Positions 8,538 to 16,470 of a stretch of 63,886 nt of DNA are shown piece after piece. The notes under the pieces are model-generated. The model made no database searches, was not told the origin of the DNA, and saw nothing but the letters and a program-made list of their open reading frames with translations. Within the stretch, counting starts at the first letter, position 1, and each line of letters opens with the position of its first letter. The stretch is taken from assembly GCA_947595925.1 (NCBI GenBank), contig CANQEV010000010.1, positions 1 to 63,886 of the forward strand. The letters are read 5' to 3'. The position numbers and the translations under genes are program-made. The stretch comes from an uncultured Acetatifactor sp. GTDB lineage: Bacteria; Bacillota; Clostridia; Lachnospirales; Lachnospiraceae.

Positions 8538-9278
8538 TCACCCGTTCGCTTTCTCGTAAGTCACCTCCAGGCTCTCCGTATCGACGACGGCAAACTCCTG
8601 GGTGCCGATGGGCGTCCCCGTGGAAGTCGTGGAAAACAGGTCCACGGACAGGATCCCGTCCTGGATCTCGGGACATCCCACCGGGGTGTGTCCCACGACC
8701 TGCAGGAAACCGGGCAGGGCAAGGGCTCCAAATTCATACTGGGGCCGGAACCAGATCGGGGAATCGTCCCTCCAGAGGCGATACTTTGGAAGACTGTTGA
8801 TCTGCTCGATGAGCCCGTCAAGTACCTTCGGACTCCCGATGGACAGGCTTCCGCTCTTCGTCCCCACTATTTCCGCCGCAAAGCCCTCCGAAAGGCCGCC
8901 GTGGGAAAAGACGGCCCGGCCGATCCTCCTGACAAAGGTGAGCTCCCGGCCGGTATCCGCCAGCGTCTTTTCTAATTTCGCCATCTCCTCGCACACGGTC
9001 CGGGAGGCCATCACCGAATAACCTGACTCCCGGTAATTTAACTGATAGCAGAGATCGTGGTTTCCATAGACCCACTGGGACGCCCTGTGCTTCTCCGCAA
9101 ATTGGATGGCCCGTTCGTAAGTCTCTTCATACGCACCGATCTGGAAGGTCTTCATCCAGTCGTCCGCAATGTCTCCCAGGCACACCGCTGTCTCTATCTT
9201 GTCTTTCCGCATGACCCGCTCCGCCTCGTCAAATATCCAGGGCTTTAAATGAACGTCCGGGATCACGATCACTTTCAT
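8538..9278 (-). CDS. Metallophosphoesterase
   Basis: Calcineurin-like phosphoesterase, 246 residues, with the full set of metal motifs: DVH near residue 8, GDIAD near 35, GNHD near 72, a SHGG histidine near 126 and GHTP near 197. It has no signal peptide and is probably cytoplasmic. The start MKVIVIPDVH has GGGAGGTAATG just upstream. It sits alone between tRNA-Gly and glmS. The substrate is not evident: relatives act on phosphoproteins, nucleotides or diadenosine polyphosphates. Confidence 0.88.
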   Translation of the reverse strand: MKVIVIPDVHLKPWIFDEAERVMRKDKIETAVCLGDIADDWMKTFQIGAYEETYERAIQFAEKHRASQWVYGNHDLCYQLNYRESGYSVMASRTVCEEMAKLEKTLADTGRELTFVRRIGRAVFSHGGLSEGFAAEIVGTKSGSLSIGSPKVLDGLIEQINSLPKYRLWRDDSPIWFRPQYEFGALALPGFLQVVGHTPVGCPEIQDGILSVDLFSTTSTGTPIGTQEFAVVDTESLEVTYEKANG

Positions 9279-9331
9279 TTCATTACCTCCCTCAAAATAC
9301 CGCCTCTCCTATCATCATACAGGCCGTTTGT

Positions 9332-9405
9332 CTTTTCCTTTGGCCTCTTCCTTTGGCCTTTTCCTTTTGCTTTTTCCTTTGGCCTTTTTGGCCTTTTCCT
9401 TTTGC
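9332..9405. repeat. Degenerate 13-bp tandem repeat
   Basis: Six units of the form CTTTTCCTTTGGC follow each other (starting at 9332, 9345, 9358, 9371, a 9-bp short unit at 9384, and 9393). One strand is almost pure pyrimidine. The array lies between glmS and the metallophosphoesterase gene and is not part of a credible gene. Confidence 0.85.
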
Positions 9406-9438
9406 CTCTTTCTCTCGTCCCTTGTCCGACAGGCGTCT

Positions 9439-9471
9439 AAAAAGGCGCCGGAACATTCTATTTCCAGCGCC
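9439..9471 (-). terminator. Terminator of glmS
   Basis: On the minus strand GGCGCTGGAA pairs with TTCCGGCGCC around an 8-base loop and is followed by TTTTT. This is a typical intrinsic terminator about 95 bp after the glmS stop. Confidence 0.85.
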
Positions 9472-9564
9472 TCCTATATCCGTCCCCTGTCCCAGGGCTG
9501 CCGGTCAGGGCATTTCGAACCTCGAATCAAACTTTCCCCTCGGGATCAAACCTCAACCCCCGAA

Positions 9565-11403
9565 TCATTCCACGGTCACGCTCTTTGCCAGGTTCCTGGG
9601 TTTATCCACGTCCAGCCCTCTCGCCAGACTCACATAGTATCCCATCAATTGAAGGGGAACCACCGCAAGGCTCGCCGCAAACCGCTGGTCGATCTTTGGC
9701 ACGAACACGCTGAAATCCGCGGTATCCTCAATGCTGTAATTGCCGTAAGTCGTCAGTCCCATCAGATAGGCGCCCCGGCTCTTTACCTCCACCATATTGC
9801 TGATCATCTTCTCATAGAGTTCCTTCTGGGTCAGGACGCTGATCACCAGGGTGCCGTCCTCGATCAGGGAGATGGTTCCATGCTTCAGCTCTCCCGCCGC
9901 ATATGCCTCGCTGTGGATGTAGCTGATCTCCTTCATCTTAAGGCTCCCCTCCAGGCTGATGGCGTAGTCCACGCCCCGGCCCAGGAAGAAGACATCCTTC
10001 GCCCCCGCGAACTTGGAGGCAAACCACTGGATCCGCTCCTTGTCCTCCAGGACGTCTTCGATCTTCTCCGGGATGGTCTGGAGCTCCGCGATCAGGCTCC
10101 GGCATGTTTCCTCAGTGATCTCTCCCCGTACCTTGGCGAACTGCAGCGCCAGCAGGTACGCCGCGATCAGCTGCGCGCTGTATGCCTTCGTCGTCGCCAC
10201 GGCGATCTCCGGCCCCGCCAGGGTATAGAACACATTGTCCGCCTCCCTGGCGATGGAGGATCCCACGACGTTGACGATCCCCAGCGTCTTTACGCCCCTT
10301 TCCTTCGCCAGACGGAGCGCCGCCAGAGAGTCCGCGGTCTCGCCGGACTGACTGATGATCACCACAAGATCTTTGGGATCCAGCAGAGGATTGCGGTAGC
10401 GGAACTCGGAAGCCAGCTCCACCCGTACCGGGATCCTGACGAGATCCTCCATCACATACTGCCCGACCACGCCCACATGATAGGCGGAACCGCAGGCCAC
10501 AATGTGGATCTGGTGAATCTCCCGGATCTCTTCCTCGGACAACCCCACGTTGCTCAGATCGATAGCGCCGTCCTTCAAAACGGAATTCAAAGTATCCTGA
10601 ACAGCCTTTGGCTGCTCATGGATCTCCTTCATCATAAAATGCTCGTAGCCGCCCTTCTCGGCAGCCTCCGCGTCCCACTTGATCTCGGTCAGTTCCTTCT
10701 CGATCACATCGCCGTCCAGATTGTAGAATGTGACCTCTCCGGCAGCCACCCTCGCCATCTCCATATTCCCGATATAGTAGACGTTGCGGGCATATTTCAG
10801 GATAGCGGGCACGTCGGAGGCGACATAGGACTCTCCGTTCTCCACGCCAAGGATCATGGGACTGTCCTTGCGGGCCACATAGATCTCGCCGGGATAGTCC
10901 TTAAACATCACCGCCAGCGCGTAGGAACCCCGGACGCGGACCATGGTCTTCGCGATGGCGTCGATGGGGCCCATCTGGTACTTTTTGTAATAATAGTCCA
11001 CATACTTCACCAGCACCTCGGTGTCTGTCTGGGAATAAAAATCATACCCCTTGCGGATCAGTTTTTCTTTGATCTCCTGATAATTCTCGATAATGCCGTT
11101 ATGTACTGCCACGACATTCATATCGTCGCTCTTATGAGGGTGGGCGTTGATCTCGGAGGGCTCCCCGTGAGTCGCCCAGCGGGTGTGTCCGATACCGCAG
11201 CAGCCGGGAACCGACTTGCCGTCATTGGTCTTCTCCGCAAGGATCTTCAGTCTCCCCTTTGCCTTGACGATCTCGGCGGGCTTATCGCCGTCCCGCACCA
11301 CGATCCCCGCAGAATCATATCCTCTATACTCCAGCTTTGCCAGCCCATCCAAAAGGATCGGCGCCGCCTGGCTTTTTCCTACAAATCCGACTATTCCGCA
11401 CAT
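9565..11403 (-). CDS. glmS: Glutamine--fructose-6-phosphate aminotransferase
   Basis: Makes glucosamine-6-phosphate from fructose-6-phosphate and glutamine, the first step of amino-sugar and cell-wall precursor synthesis. The 612-residue length is normal. MCGIVGFVG gives the N-terminal nucleophile Cys2. The glutaminase domain covers about residues 1-240, followed by two SIS sugar-isomerase domains with the SQSGET motif near residue 350. The C terminus ends DKPRNLAKSVTVE, the conserved tail. AGGAGTG precedes the ATG. No glmS ribozyme is apparent in the short leader, unlike in bacilli. It has its own promoter and terminator. Confidence 0.97.
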   Translation of the reverse strand: MCGIVGFVGKSQAAPILLDGLAKLEYRGYDSAGIVVRDGDKPAEIVKAKGRLKILAEKTNDGKSVPGCCGIGHTRWATHGEPSEINAHPHKSDDMNVVAVHNGIIENYQEIKEKLIRKGYDFYSQTDTEVLVKYVDYYYKKYQMGPIDAIAKTMVRVRGSYALAVMFKDYPGEIYVARKDSPMILGVENGESYVASDVPAILKYARNVYYIGNMEMARVAAGEVTFYNLDGDVIEKELTEIKWDAEAAEKGGYEHFMMKEIHEQPKAVQDTLNSVLKDGAIDLSNVGLSEEEIREIHQIHIVACGSAYHVGVVGQYVMEDLVRIPVRVELASEFRYRNPLLDPKDLVVIISQSGETADSLAALRLAKERGVKTLGIVNVVGSSIAREADNVFYTLAGPEIAVATTKAYSAQLIAAYLLALQFAKVRGEITEETCRSLIAELQTIPEKIEDVLEDKERIQWFASKFAGAKDVFFLGRGVDYAISLEGSLKMKEISYIHSEAYAAGELKHGTISLIEDGTLVISVLTQKELYEKMISNMVEVKSRGAYLMGLTTYGNYSIEDTADFSVFVPKIDQRFAASLAVVPLQLMGYYVSLARGLDVDKPRNLAKSVTVE

Positions 11404-11453
11404 ACTGATCCACTCCTGTATTCGTTCGCACCCGAAAGTGCAGTATAGTTAGA

Positions 11454-11482
11454 ATTATAAACTAATGCGTGGGATACTTCAA
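11454..11482 (-). promoter_or_regulatory. glmS: Promoter of glmS
   Basis: On the minus strand TTGAAG (11477-11482) and TATAAT (11454-11459) are 17 bases apart. The leader to the glmS ATG is only about 45 bases, too short for a glmS ribozyme. Confidence 0.8.
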
Positions 11483-11527
11483 GCAAAAAAAACAGGAAAT
11501 CCGAAAGAAATCCAAAGAACCCAAATC

Positions 11528-11563
11528 AAAAAGAACCCCAGCCAGTCGGCCGGGGTTCTTTTT
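11528..11563 (-). terminator. Terminator of infC-rpmI-rplT
   Basis: AAAAAGAACCCC and GGGGTTCTTTTT flank an 11-12-base loop, giving T-runs on both strands. It lies about 20 bp after the rplT stop and is probably bidirectional. Confidence 0.88.
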
Positions 11564-11583
11564 CATACAGATCTGTCGATCCG

Positions 11584-11940
11584 TTACGCGATCTTGCTCT
11601 TTGCAAGCTCTGCCAGGGTCTTGAAGCCCTCCGCATCGCTCACTGCCATCTCAGCCAGCATCTTTCTGTTGATGTCCACGCCGGCTTCCTTCAGGCCATA
11701 CATAAATTTGCTGTAGGAAAGGCCGTTCATCCTTGCAGCAGCGTTGATACGGGCGATCCAGAGCTGTCTGAACTGACGCTTTCTCTCTTTTCTGCCTACG
11801 TAGGAGCTTGCAAGCGCCCTCATAACGGACTGCTTTGCAACTCTGTACTGCTTGCTTCTCGCGCCTCTGTATCCCTTTGCGAGCTTCAGAACTCTATTAT
11901 GCTTTTTCTTGGCGTTTAAGCCACCTTTAATTCTTGCCAT
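11584..11940 (-). CDS. rplT: Ribosomal protein L20
   Basis: Large-subunit protein L20, 118 residues, needed early in 50S assembly. The sequence [24 protein letters not shown] is the basic, rRNA-binding N-terminal extension. The C-terminal globular part ([25 protein letters not shown]) is the half that also binds the operon leader in other Firmicutes to repress its own synthesis. It is the last gene of infC-rpmI-rplT and is followed by a strong terminator. GGAGGAACAG lies before the ATG. Confidence 0.98.
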   Translation of the reverse strand: MARIKGGLNAKKKHNRVLKLAKGYRGARSKQYRVAKQSVMRALASSYVGRKERKRQFRQLWIARINAAARMNGLSYSKFMYGLKEAGVDINRKMLAEMAVSDAEGFKTLAELAKSKIA

Positions 11941-11964
11941 GACTGTTCCTCCTTCTTACCTATA

Positions 11965-12162
11965 TTATAAATAGGGCAAAATCTTCTTCATGTTCTTTAC
12001 ATTCGTTGCGTCGGCAATCGCAGGTTTTCTGAGATTGCGCTTTCTCTTAGTGGACTTCTTGGTCAGAATATGGCGCTTATAAGCCTTGTTTCTCTTTAAC
12101 TTACCGGTTCCTGTTGCTTTGAAACGCTTCGCTGCTGCTCTGCTTGTCTTCATTTTTGGCAT
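11965..12162 (-). CDS. rpmI: Ribosomal protein L35
   Basis: Small, very basic 50S protein L35, 65 residues, with the typical start [24 protein letters not shown] and the [11 protein letters not shown] segment. It lies 24 bp upstream of rplT and 38 bp downstream of infC in the usual operon order. AGGAGG precedes the start. Its expression is expected to follow the L20-sensitive leader of the operon. Confidence 0.98.
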   Translation of the reverse strand: MPKMKTSRAAAKRFKATGTGKLKRNKAYKRHILTKKSTKRKRNLRKPAIADATNVKNMKKILPYL

Positions 12163-12200
12163 GACTGTTTCCTCCTAAACTCAATTTTGTCTATTTTAAC

Positions 12201-12716
12201 TTACGCGTTCTTACGCTTTTCAGTTAAAAACATGGTCATGGTTCTGCCCTCCACCTTGGGCGGCTTTTCAACGACGGCTATGTCGGCCAAACTCTGGGCA
12301 AAGTCATCCAGGATATGCTTGCTGGTATTCATGTGCGCCATCTCGCGGCCGCGGAAACGCAGCGTGATCTTCACGCGGTCTCCCTTGGTGAGGAATTTTC
12401 TGGCTGCATTCATCTTCGTGTTCAGGTCGTTGGTATCGATATTGGGGGAAAGACGGATCTCCTTGACCTCGGTCACCTTCTGCTTCTTTCTGGCTTCCTT
12501 CTCTTTCCGAACCTGTTCATACTTGTACTTCCCGTAATCCACGATCCTGCACACCGGAGGCTGTGCGGTGGGAGCGATCTTCACAAGATCCAGTCCCTCT
12601 TCCTCGGCAAGCGCCAGCGCTTCCCTGGCCGACATGATGCCGATCTGCTGCCCCGCGGAGCCGATCACCCGAACTTCCCTGTCACGGATTTCCTCATTGA
12701 TCATTAAATCGCTAAT
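12201..12716 (-). CDS. infC: Translation initiation factor IF-3 (AUU start)
   Basis: IF-3 binds the 30S subunit and checks the start codon and initiator tRNA. The product is 171 residues with the normal N domain (ISDLMINEEIRDREVRVIG), a lysine-rich linker (KEKEARKKQK) and the C domain ending FLTEKRKNA. I start it at ATT (12714-12716). GGAGGG lies 7-8 bases before that codon, while the ATG 15 bases upstream overlaps the ribosome site itself. AUU starts are characteristic of infC in several phyla and let IF-3 reduce its own translation. It heads infC-rpmI-rplT and has a hairpin attenuator directly upstream. Confidence 0.93.
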   Translation of the reverse strand: MSDLMINEEIRDREVRVIGSAGQQIGIMSAREALALAEEEGLDLVKIAPTAQPPVCRIVDYGKYKYEQVRKEKEARKKQKVTEVKEIRLSPNIDTNDLNTKMNAARKFLTKGDRVKITLRFRGREMAHMNTSKHILDDFAQSLADIAVVEKPPKVEGRTMTMFLTEKRKNA

Positions 12717-12731
12717 GGTTTTGCCCTCCAT

Positions 12732-12927
12732 ACATGAAAAAAGTGAATAGCTTTGCTATCCACCGCTCACAAAAACACGCTCCACGACAATCCAGTGCCA
12801 GACACATATACCGTCTCTGAAATGCCCGGGAGATATGAACGCTTACCGGCCCGCTCGCCGTAAGGTGAGAGTGGATACTCTGCTTGTTTCTTCCGGTGAA
12901 GCGGATTCCTCCGCCGCACACTCCTAT
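12732..12927 (-). promoter_or_regulatory. L20-type leader of infC-rpmI-rplT
   Basis: About 190 transcribed bases lie between the promoter and infC. They contain several complementary segments (for example CACTCTCACCTTACGG with GGCGAGCGG near 12855) and end in the attenuator. Position, length and downstream genes match the Firmicute L20 leader, in which excess L20 binds an rRNA mimic and causes termination. The exact L20-binding fold was not derived here. Confidence 0.65.
12737..12763 (-). terminator. Attenuator hairpin before infC
   Basis: On the minus strand GTGGATAGC, a 3-base loop and GCTATTCAC are followed by TTTTTT, all within 20 bases of the infC ribosome site. It is placed to stop the leader transcript before infC, as in the L20-controlled leaders of other Firmicutes. 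Confidence 0.85.
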
Positions 12928-12956
12928 AAGATAACATCACGCCCCGGTTTTGTCAA
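12928..12956 (-). promoter_or_regulatory. Promoter of infC-rpmI-rplT
   Basis: TTGACA (12951-12956) and TATCTT (12928-12933) on the minus strand are separated by 17 bases, giving a perfect -35 box and a fair -10 box. Confidence 0.8.
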
Positions 12957-12964
12957 GCACTTTT

Positions 12965-13022
12965 TTATGTACCGCAAAGGGCCGCCGTGAAAACGCCATG
13001 TTATGTACCGCGAAGGGCCGCC
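12965..13022. repeat. 22-bp direct repeat, two copies
   Basis: A 22-bp sequence starting TTATGTACCGC and ending AAGGGCCGCC occurs at 12965-12986 and 13001-13022 with one mismatch (period 36). It lies between the DUF1540 gene and the infC promoter and has no assigned role. Confidence 0.85.
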
Positions 13023-13061
13023 CTCTATATCGCCTTATGACGGGATCCCTCCGCAAAAACT

Positions 13062-13382
13062 CTAGCGCTCGATAAAAGTCTCGCAGGCGGTCTCCCTGCA
13101 TCCGCAGGCGCCGCAGCCCTTGATGTCCACATGATCCGCCGTACACTTATAATCCTCGTTATACATGCACTTCACCGCCTCGCAGTCGATGTTGATCTCC
13201 CTGCTGGGGTGGGATATGGAACTGGTAAAGGCGCTCATGCCGTCCCGCTGCCGTGCAAAGCTCTCGCAGCAGGTGTCGTCGCTGTGGCAGGCGTTCTTTC
13301 CGCCCACGCAGATATCGCCCTTGCTGCACAAACGTTCCGAATTGTAAATACAGTTTTCAACGCCGCACTTCAGATCTGTCAT
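13062..13382 (-). CDS. Tandem DUF1540 cysteine-rich protein
   Basis: Small cytoplasmic protein of 106 residues built from two DUF1540 units. The first, residues about 5-42, is CGVENCIYN followed by CSKGDICVGG and CCESF; the second, about 66-103, is CEAVKCMYN followed by CTADHVDIKG and CETF. The paired cysteines suggest metal binding, probably zinc, although the function of DUF1540 is unknown. I start at MTDLKCG because GGAAGGGA sits just before it. The units are joined by a Ser-rich linker. It lies upstream of infC and downstream of thrS, all on the minus strand. Confidence 0.85.
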   Translation of the reverse strand: MTDLKCGVENCIYNSERLCSKGDICVGGKNACHSDDTCCESFARQRDGMSAFTSSISHPSREINIDCEAVKCMYNEDYKCTADHVDIKGCGACGCRETACETFIER

Positions 13383-13504
13383 AAGAATTCCCTTCCTTTC
13401 CGCACCGGATACACAGTGCATCCTTAGTATGCGCGGAAAAGAAGGGCTTCATACCTGTCATGCCGCTTTCAGCCGCAAAAAATCTTGAAAAACGGCCTCC
13501 GGGA

Positions 13505-15466
13505 TCACTTTTCCTCCGTGACTTCCACCTTGCGGATGGCCTTGGTGCGGATCTCCTCGGTGATCTGGGCGATGAACTCCGCAAGGGTCTTAACGCCCTC
13601 GTCCCCCGCGAAACGACTCCTCACGGAGACAAGTCCCTCCTCCGCTTCCTTCTGGCCCACCACCAGCATATAGGGAACCCGGGCCTTTCTCGCCTCGCGG
13701 ATCTTGAACCCGATCTTCTCGGCCCGCAGGTCGCTGGTCACAAGGATCCCGTTTTTCTTCAGCTCCTTCTCCAGCTGCCGGGCGTACTCGTCAAACTTTT
13801 CGGAGATGGTAAGGATGCGCACCTGCTCAGGGCAGAGCCAGGTCGGGAACTTCCCCTCGTACTTTTCGATGAGCCATGCCAGCGTCCTCTCGTAGCATCC
13901 CATGGAAGTCCTGTGGATGATATAAGGGCGGACCTTGTCGCCGTTCTGATCGATGTAGTACATGTCGAACTGCTCCGCGAGAAGCGCGTCCCACTGTATC
14001 GTGATCATGGTGTCTTCCTTGCCGTAGACGTTCCGGGCGTTGATGTCCACCTTCGGCCCATAGAAAGCGGCCTCGCCCACATCCTCGGTAAACTCGATGT
14101 TCAGCTCTTTCAGAATGTCCCGGATATGGCCCTCCGTCTGCTCCCAGACCTCCGGCTCCCCAATGTATTTTTCACGGTTCTCAGGATCCCACTTGGAGAG
14201 ATGGTAGGTCACGTCCTCCTCCACGCCGAGGGTCTGAAGACAGTATTTTGCCAGGGCAAGGCAGTTCTTGAACTCCTCCACCATCTGGTCCGGGCGCACG
14301 ATCAGGTGTCCCTCGGAGATGGTGAACTGGCGCACCCGGGTCAGTCCGTGCATCTCGCCGGAGTCCTCGTTCCGAAACAGCGTGGAAGTCTCGCTGTAAC
14401 GGCAGGGGAGATCCCGGTAGGAGTGCTGGGTCGCCTTGTAGACATAGTACTGGAAGGGGCAGGTCATGGGCCGCAGGGCGTAGACCTCCTTGTCCTTTTC
14501 CTCGTCGCCGAACACGAACATTCCGTCCTTGTAATGGTCCCAGTGGCCGGAGATCTTATACAGGTCGCTCTTTGCCATCAGCGGGGTCTTGGTGCGGGTA
14601 TACCCCCACTCGTTGTCCTCCAGGTCCTCGATCCAGCGCTGCATGGTCTGAATGATCTTCGCGCCCTTGGGCATCAGAAGCGGAAGCCCCTGTCCGATCA
14701 CGTCCACCGTGGTAAAGAGCTCCATCTCCCGGCCCAGTCTGTTGTGATCCCGGCTCTTGATGCTGTCCAGGTATGCCAGGTATTCCTCCAGTTCTTCCTT
14801 CTTGTTGAACGCCGTGCCGTAGATCCTCTGGAGCATGGCGTTGTCGGAATTTCCGCGCCAGTAAGCGCCGGAGGAAGAGGTCAGCTTAAAGGCCTTGATC
14901 CCCTTGGTGCTCATCAGGTGCGGCCCCGCGCAGAGATCCACGAACTCTCCCTGGCTGTAGAAGGAGATCTCCGCGTCTTCCGGAAGATCCCGGATCAGCT
15001 CCACCTTGTAGGGCTCCCCCTTCTCTTCCATAAACTTGATCGCTTCCTCCCTGGGCAGGGTGAACCGCTCCAGCTTCTCCCCCTTCTTGATGATCTTTTT
15101 CATCTCCGCCTCCAGGGCGTCCAGGTCTTCCCTGGAGAAAGGCGCGTGGTCAAAGTCGTAATAATAACCGGTGTCGATGCTGGGACCGATGGTGAGCTTC
15201 GCATCGGGGAAGAGGTGCTTTACCGCCTCCGCCAGCACATGGGACGTCGTGTGGCGGATCGTGGCGAGGCCCTCCTTGTCGTTCGCCGTGCAGATCTGCA
15301 GCTCGCAGTCCCCGTCGATCACGGTACGCAGGTCCACCACCTTGCCGTTCACCTTTCCGCAGCAGGCCGCCCGGGCCAGTCCCTCGCTGATATCCAGCGC
15401 GATGTCATAGACCGTCCTGCTCTCCGCATACTCCTTTACAGAGCCATCCTTTAATGTGATCTTCAT
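13505..15466 (-). CDS. thrS: Threonyl-tRNA synthetase
   Basis: Charges tRNA-Thr. The 653-residue protein has the TGS domain (about 1-62), the editing domain with HTTSHVLAEAVK near 80, the class II catalytic core (MTCPFQYYVYK, RYSETSTLFRNEDSGEMHGLTRVR) and a C-terminal anticodon-binding domain. MKITLKDGS is chosen as the start because AAAGGAGAG lies upstream; the longer frame would begin inside the leader. Expression is controlled by a T-box that reads uncharged tRNA-Thr. No missing motif was seen. Confidence 0.97.
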   Translation of the reverse strand: MKITLKDGSVKEYAESRTVYDIALDISEGLARAACCGKVNGKVVDLRTVIDGDCELQICTANDKEGLATIRHTTSHVLAEAVKHLFPDAKLTIGPSIDTGYYYDFDHAPFSREDLDALEAEMKKIIKKGEKLERFTLPREEAIKFMEEKGEPYKVELIRDLPEDAEISFYSQGEFVDLCAGPHLMSTKGIKAFKLTSSSGAYWRGNSDNAMLQRIYGTAFNKKEELEEYLAYLDSIKSRDHNRLGREMELFTTVDVIGQGLPLLMPKGAKIIQTMQRWIEDLEDNEWGYTRTKTPLMAKSDLYKISGHWDHYKDGMFVFGDEEKDKEVYALRPMTCPFQYYVYKATQHSYRDLPCRYSETSTLFRNEDSGEMHGLTRVRQFTISEGHLIVRPDQMVEEFKNCLALAKYCLQTLGVEEDVTYHLSKWDPENREKYIGEPEVWEQTEGHIRDILKELNIEFTEDVGEAAFYGPKVDINARNVYGKEDTMITIQWDALLAEQFDMYYIDQNGDKVRPYIIHRTSMGCYERTLAWLIEKYEGKFPTWLCPEQVRILTISEKFDEYARQLEKELKKNGILVTSDLRAEKIGFKIREARKARVPYMLVVGQKEAEEGLVSVRSRFAGDEGVKTLAEFIAQITEEIRTKAIRKVEVTEEK

Positions 15467-15499
15467 AACTCCTGTCTCTCCTTTCCATTTTGAAAACAT

Positions 15500-15535
15500 A
15501 AAAAAGTCCCTTGCAATCCGAAAATTGCAAGGGAC
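15500..15535 (-). terminator. Terminator arm of the thrS T-box
   Basis: GTCCCTTGCAAT pairs perfectly with ATTGCAAGGGAC around a 6-base loop and is followed on the minus strand by TTTTTT. It is the off-state structure of the T-box. Confidence 0.92.
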
Positions 15536-15760
15536 GTATCTCGCGCGGTTCCACCCTTCTTACAATGCCCTGAAAACGGCACTGTCACTCATTTGCCCGT
15601 AACGGGGGCCTCCGGGCCGGTTCTCGGCCGCTCCGAGGTGGTCTTCATCCGGCGCTGTGCGAAACCGCTTTCAGCTCTGGGCGGTTCTCTCTGGCGCATC
15701 CTTCCGGATTACTCTTCTCATCAACGCTTTTGCTTATTCTATTGCGAAGGATCTTTCTAC
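15500..15760 (-). promoter_or_regulatory. T-box riboswitch of thrS (specifier ACC, Thr)
   Basis: The minus-strand leader holds the T-box sequence AAGGGTGGAACCGCG (complement at 15544-15558), which pairs with the tRNA 3' end. Further upstream the stem I region contains GAAGACCACC (15634-15645 area), where ACC would be the threonine specifier. An intrinsic terminator formed by GTCCCTTGCAAT-type arms lies at 15500-15535. Uncharged tRNA-Thr is expected to stabilise the antiterminator and permit thrS transcription. Confidence 0.92.
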
Positions 15761-15766
15761 TGCTAT

Positions 15767-15795
15767 ACTATAGCGCAATTTATCTCTCTTGTAAA
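15767..15795 (-). promoter_or_regulatory. Promoter of thrS
   Basis: TTTACA (15790-15795) and TATAGT (15767-15772) on the minus strand are 17 bases apart, placing the transcript start just before the T-box stem I. Confidence 0.78.
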
Positions 15796-15808
15796 GAAGT
15801 TTTTATCC

Positions 15809-16312
15809 TCACGGCTGCCCCAGTCGGTCGGCGAGGAAACTCCCCACCTGATCCCTGGAGATTTCCAGGGACACCGCCAGCTCCCCATAGAGGATATCCT
15901 CGGCGATCCTGGAATACTTCGCGTCCACCGCCGTGATCTTCCGCCCCATCTCCTGGCGCTTCAGCTTTCTCTGATAGGTGGTCTTCAGGATACGGACCCA
16001 TTCCGAGCACCGGTTCGTCCTCATGCAGCCCTTGTATTCCTGCTCCAGAAATTTATCGTTGCTGTCATTGATCAGAGGAATTCCCGGTATCTCCTGGATC
16101 AGCCGGTCCGCTTCTTCCTTCGAGAGAACTTTCCGCACCGTTTCCTCGTCCGCGTCTGCCGGGATATACACGGTACTTCCCACCGTATATACCGGTTTCA
16201 GTATATAGTATTCCTTATCCTTGTCCACTCCCGGCATGCTCAGCGTGGTAACGTCTTCCACCGTGCACACGCCTTTGCTGCCGCATACTACATAATCACC
16301 CTTTTCAAACAC
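15809..16312 (-). CDS. CarD/CdnL-like transcriptional regulator
   Basis: CarD family protein, 167 residues. The N-terminal RNA-polymerase-interacting domain is visible as MFEKGDYVVCGSKGVCTVEDV followed by YYILKPVY and VYIPAD. The helical C-terminal half is the DNA-binding part that stabilises open promoter complexes in related proteins. The first codon is GTG, with GGGGGATCTGT directly upstream. It is monocistronic between thrS and the MATE gene and has its own promoter. Cytoplasmic; the regulon is unknown. Confidence 0.9.
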   Translation of the reverse strand: MFEKGDYVVCGSKGVCTVEDVTTLSMPGVDKDKEYYILKPVYTVGSTVYIPADADEETVRKVLSKEEADRLIQEIPGIPLINDSNDKFLEQEYKGCMRTNRCSEWVRILKTTYQRKLKRQEMGRKITAVDAKYSRIAEDILYGELAVSLEISRDQVGSFLADRLGQP

Positions 16313-16370
16313 ACAGATCCCCCTTTCTTTCAGCTGTCGACCTATCCGATCAAAACCGTAAACTACTTAT

Positions 16371-16399
16371 ATTATACCAACTTTTTCGGAAAATGTCAG
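16371..16399 (-). promoter_or_regulatory. Promoter of the carD-like gene
   Basis: CTGACA (16394-16399) and TATAAT (16371-16376) on the minus strand are separated by 17 bases. Confidence 0.75.
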
Positions 16400-16470
16400 C
16401 AAATTTTCTGAATTCAAGAAAGATTTGTGTAAATTGCGCATATCATTCCCCTGGGGAATTGTGCACTTTT

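Noticed and set aside
9328..11448. 706-codon plus-strand open frame opposite glmS
   Set aside because: It mirrors glmS in the opposite strand and is rich in His and Leu as expected of a GC-rich shadow frame.
11404..11460. glmS ribozyme
   Set aside because: The leader between the promoter and glmS is about 45 bases and shows no ribozyme core.
13460..15454. 664-codon plus-strand open frame opposite thrS
   Set aside because: Antisense shadow of thrS with no domain.
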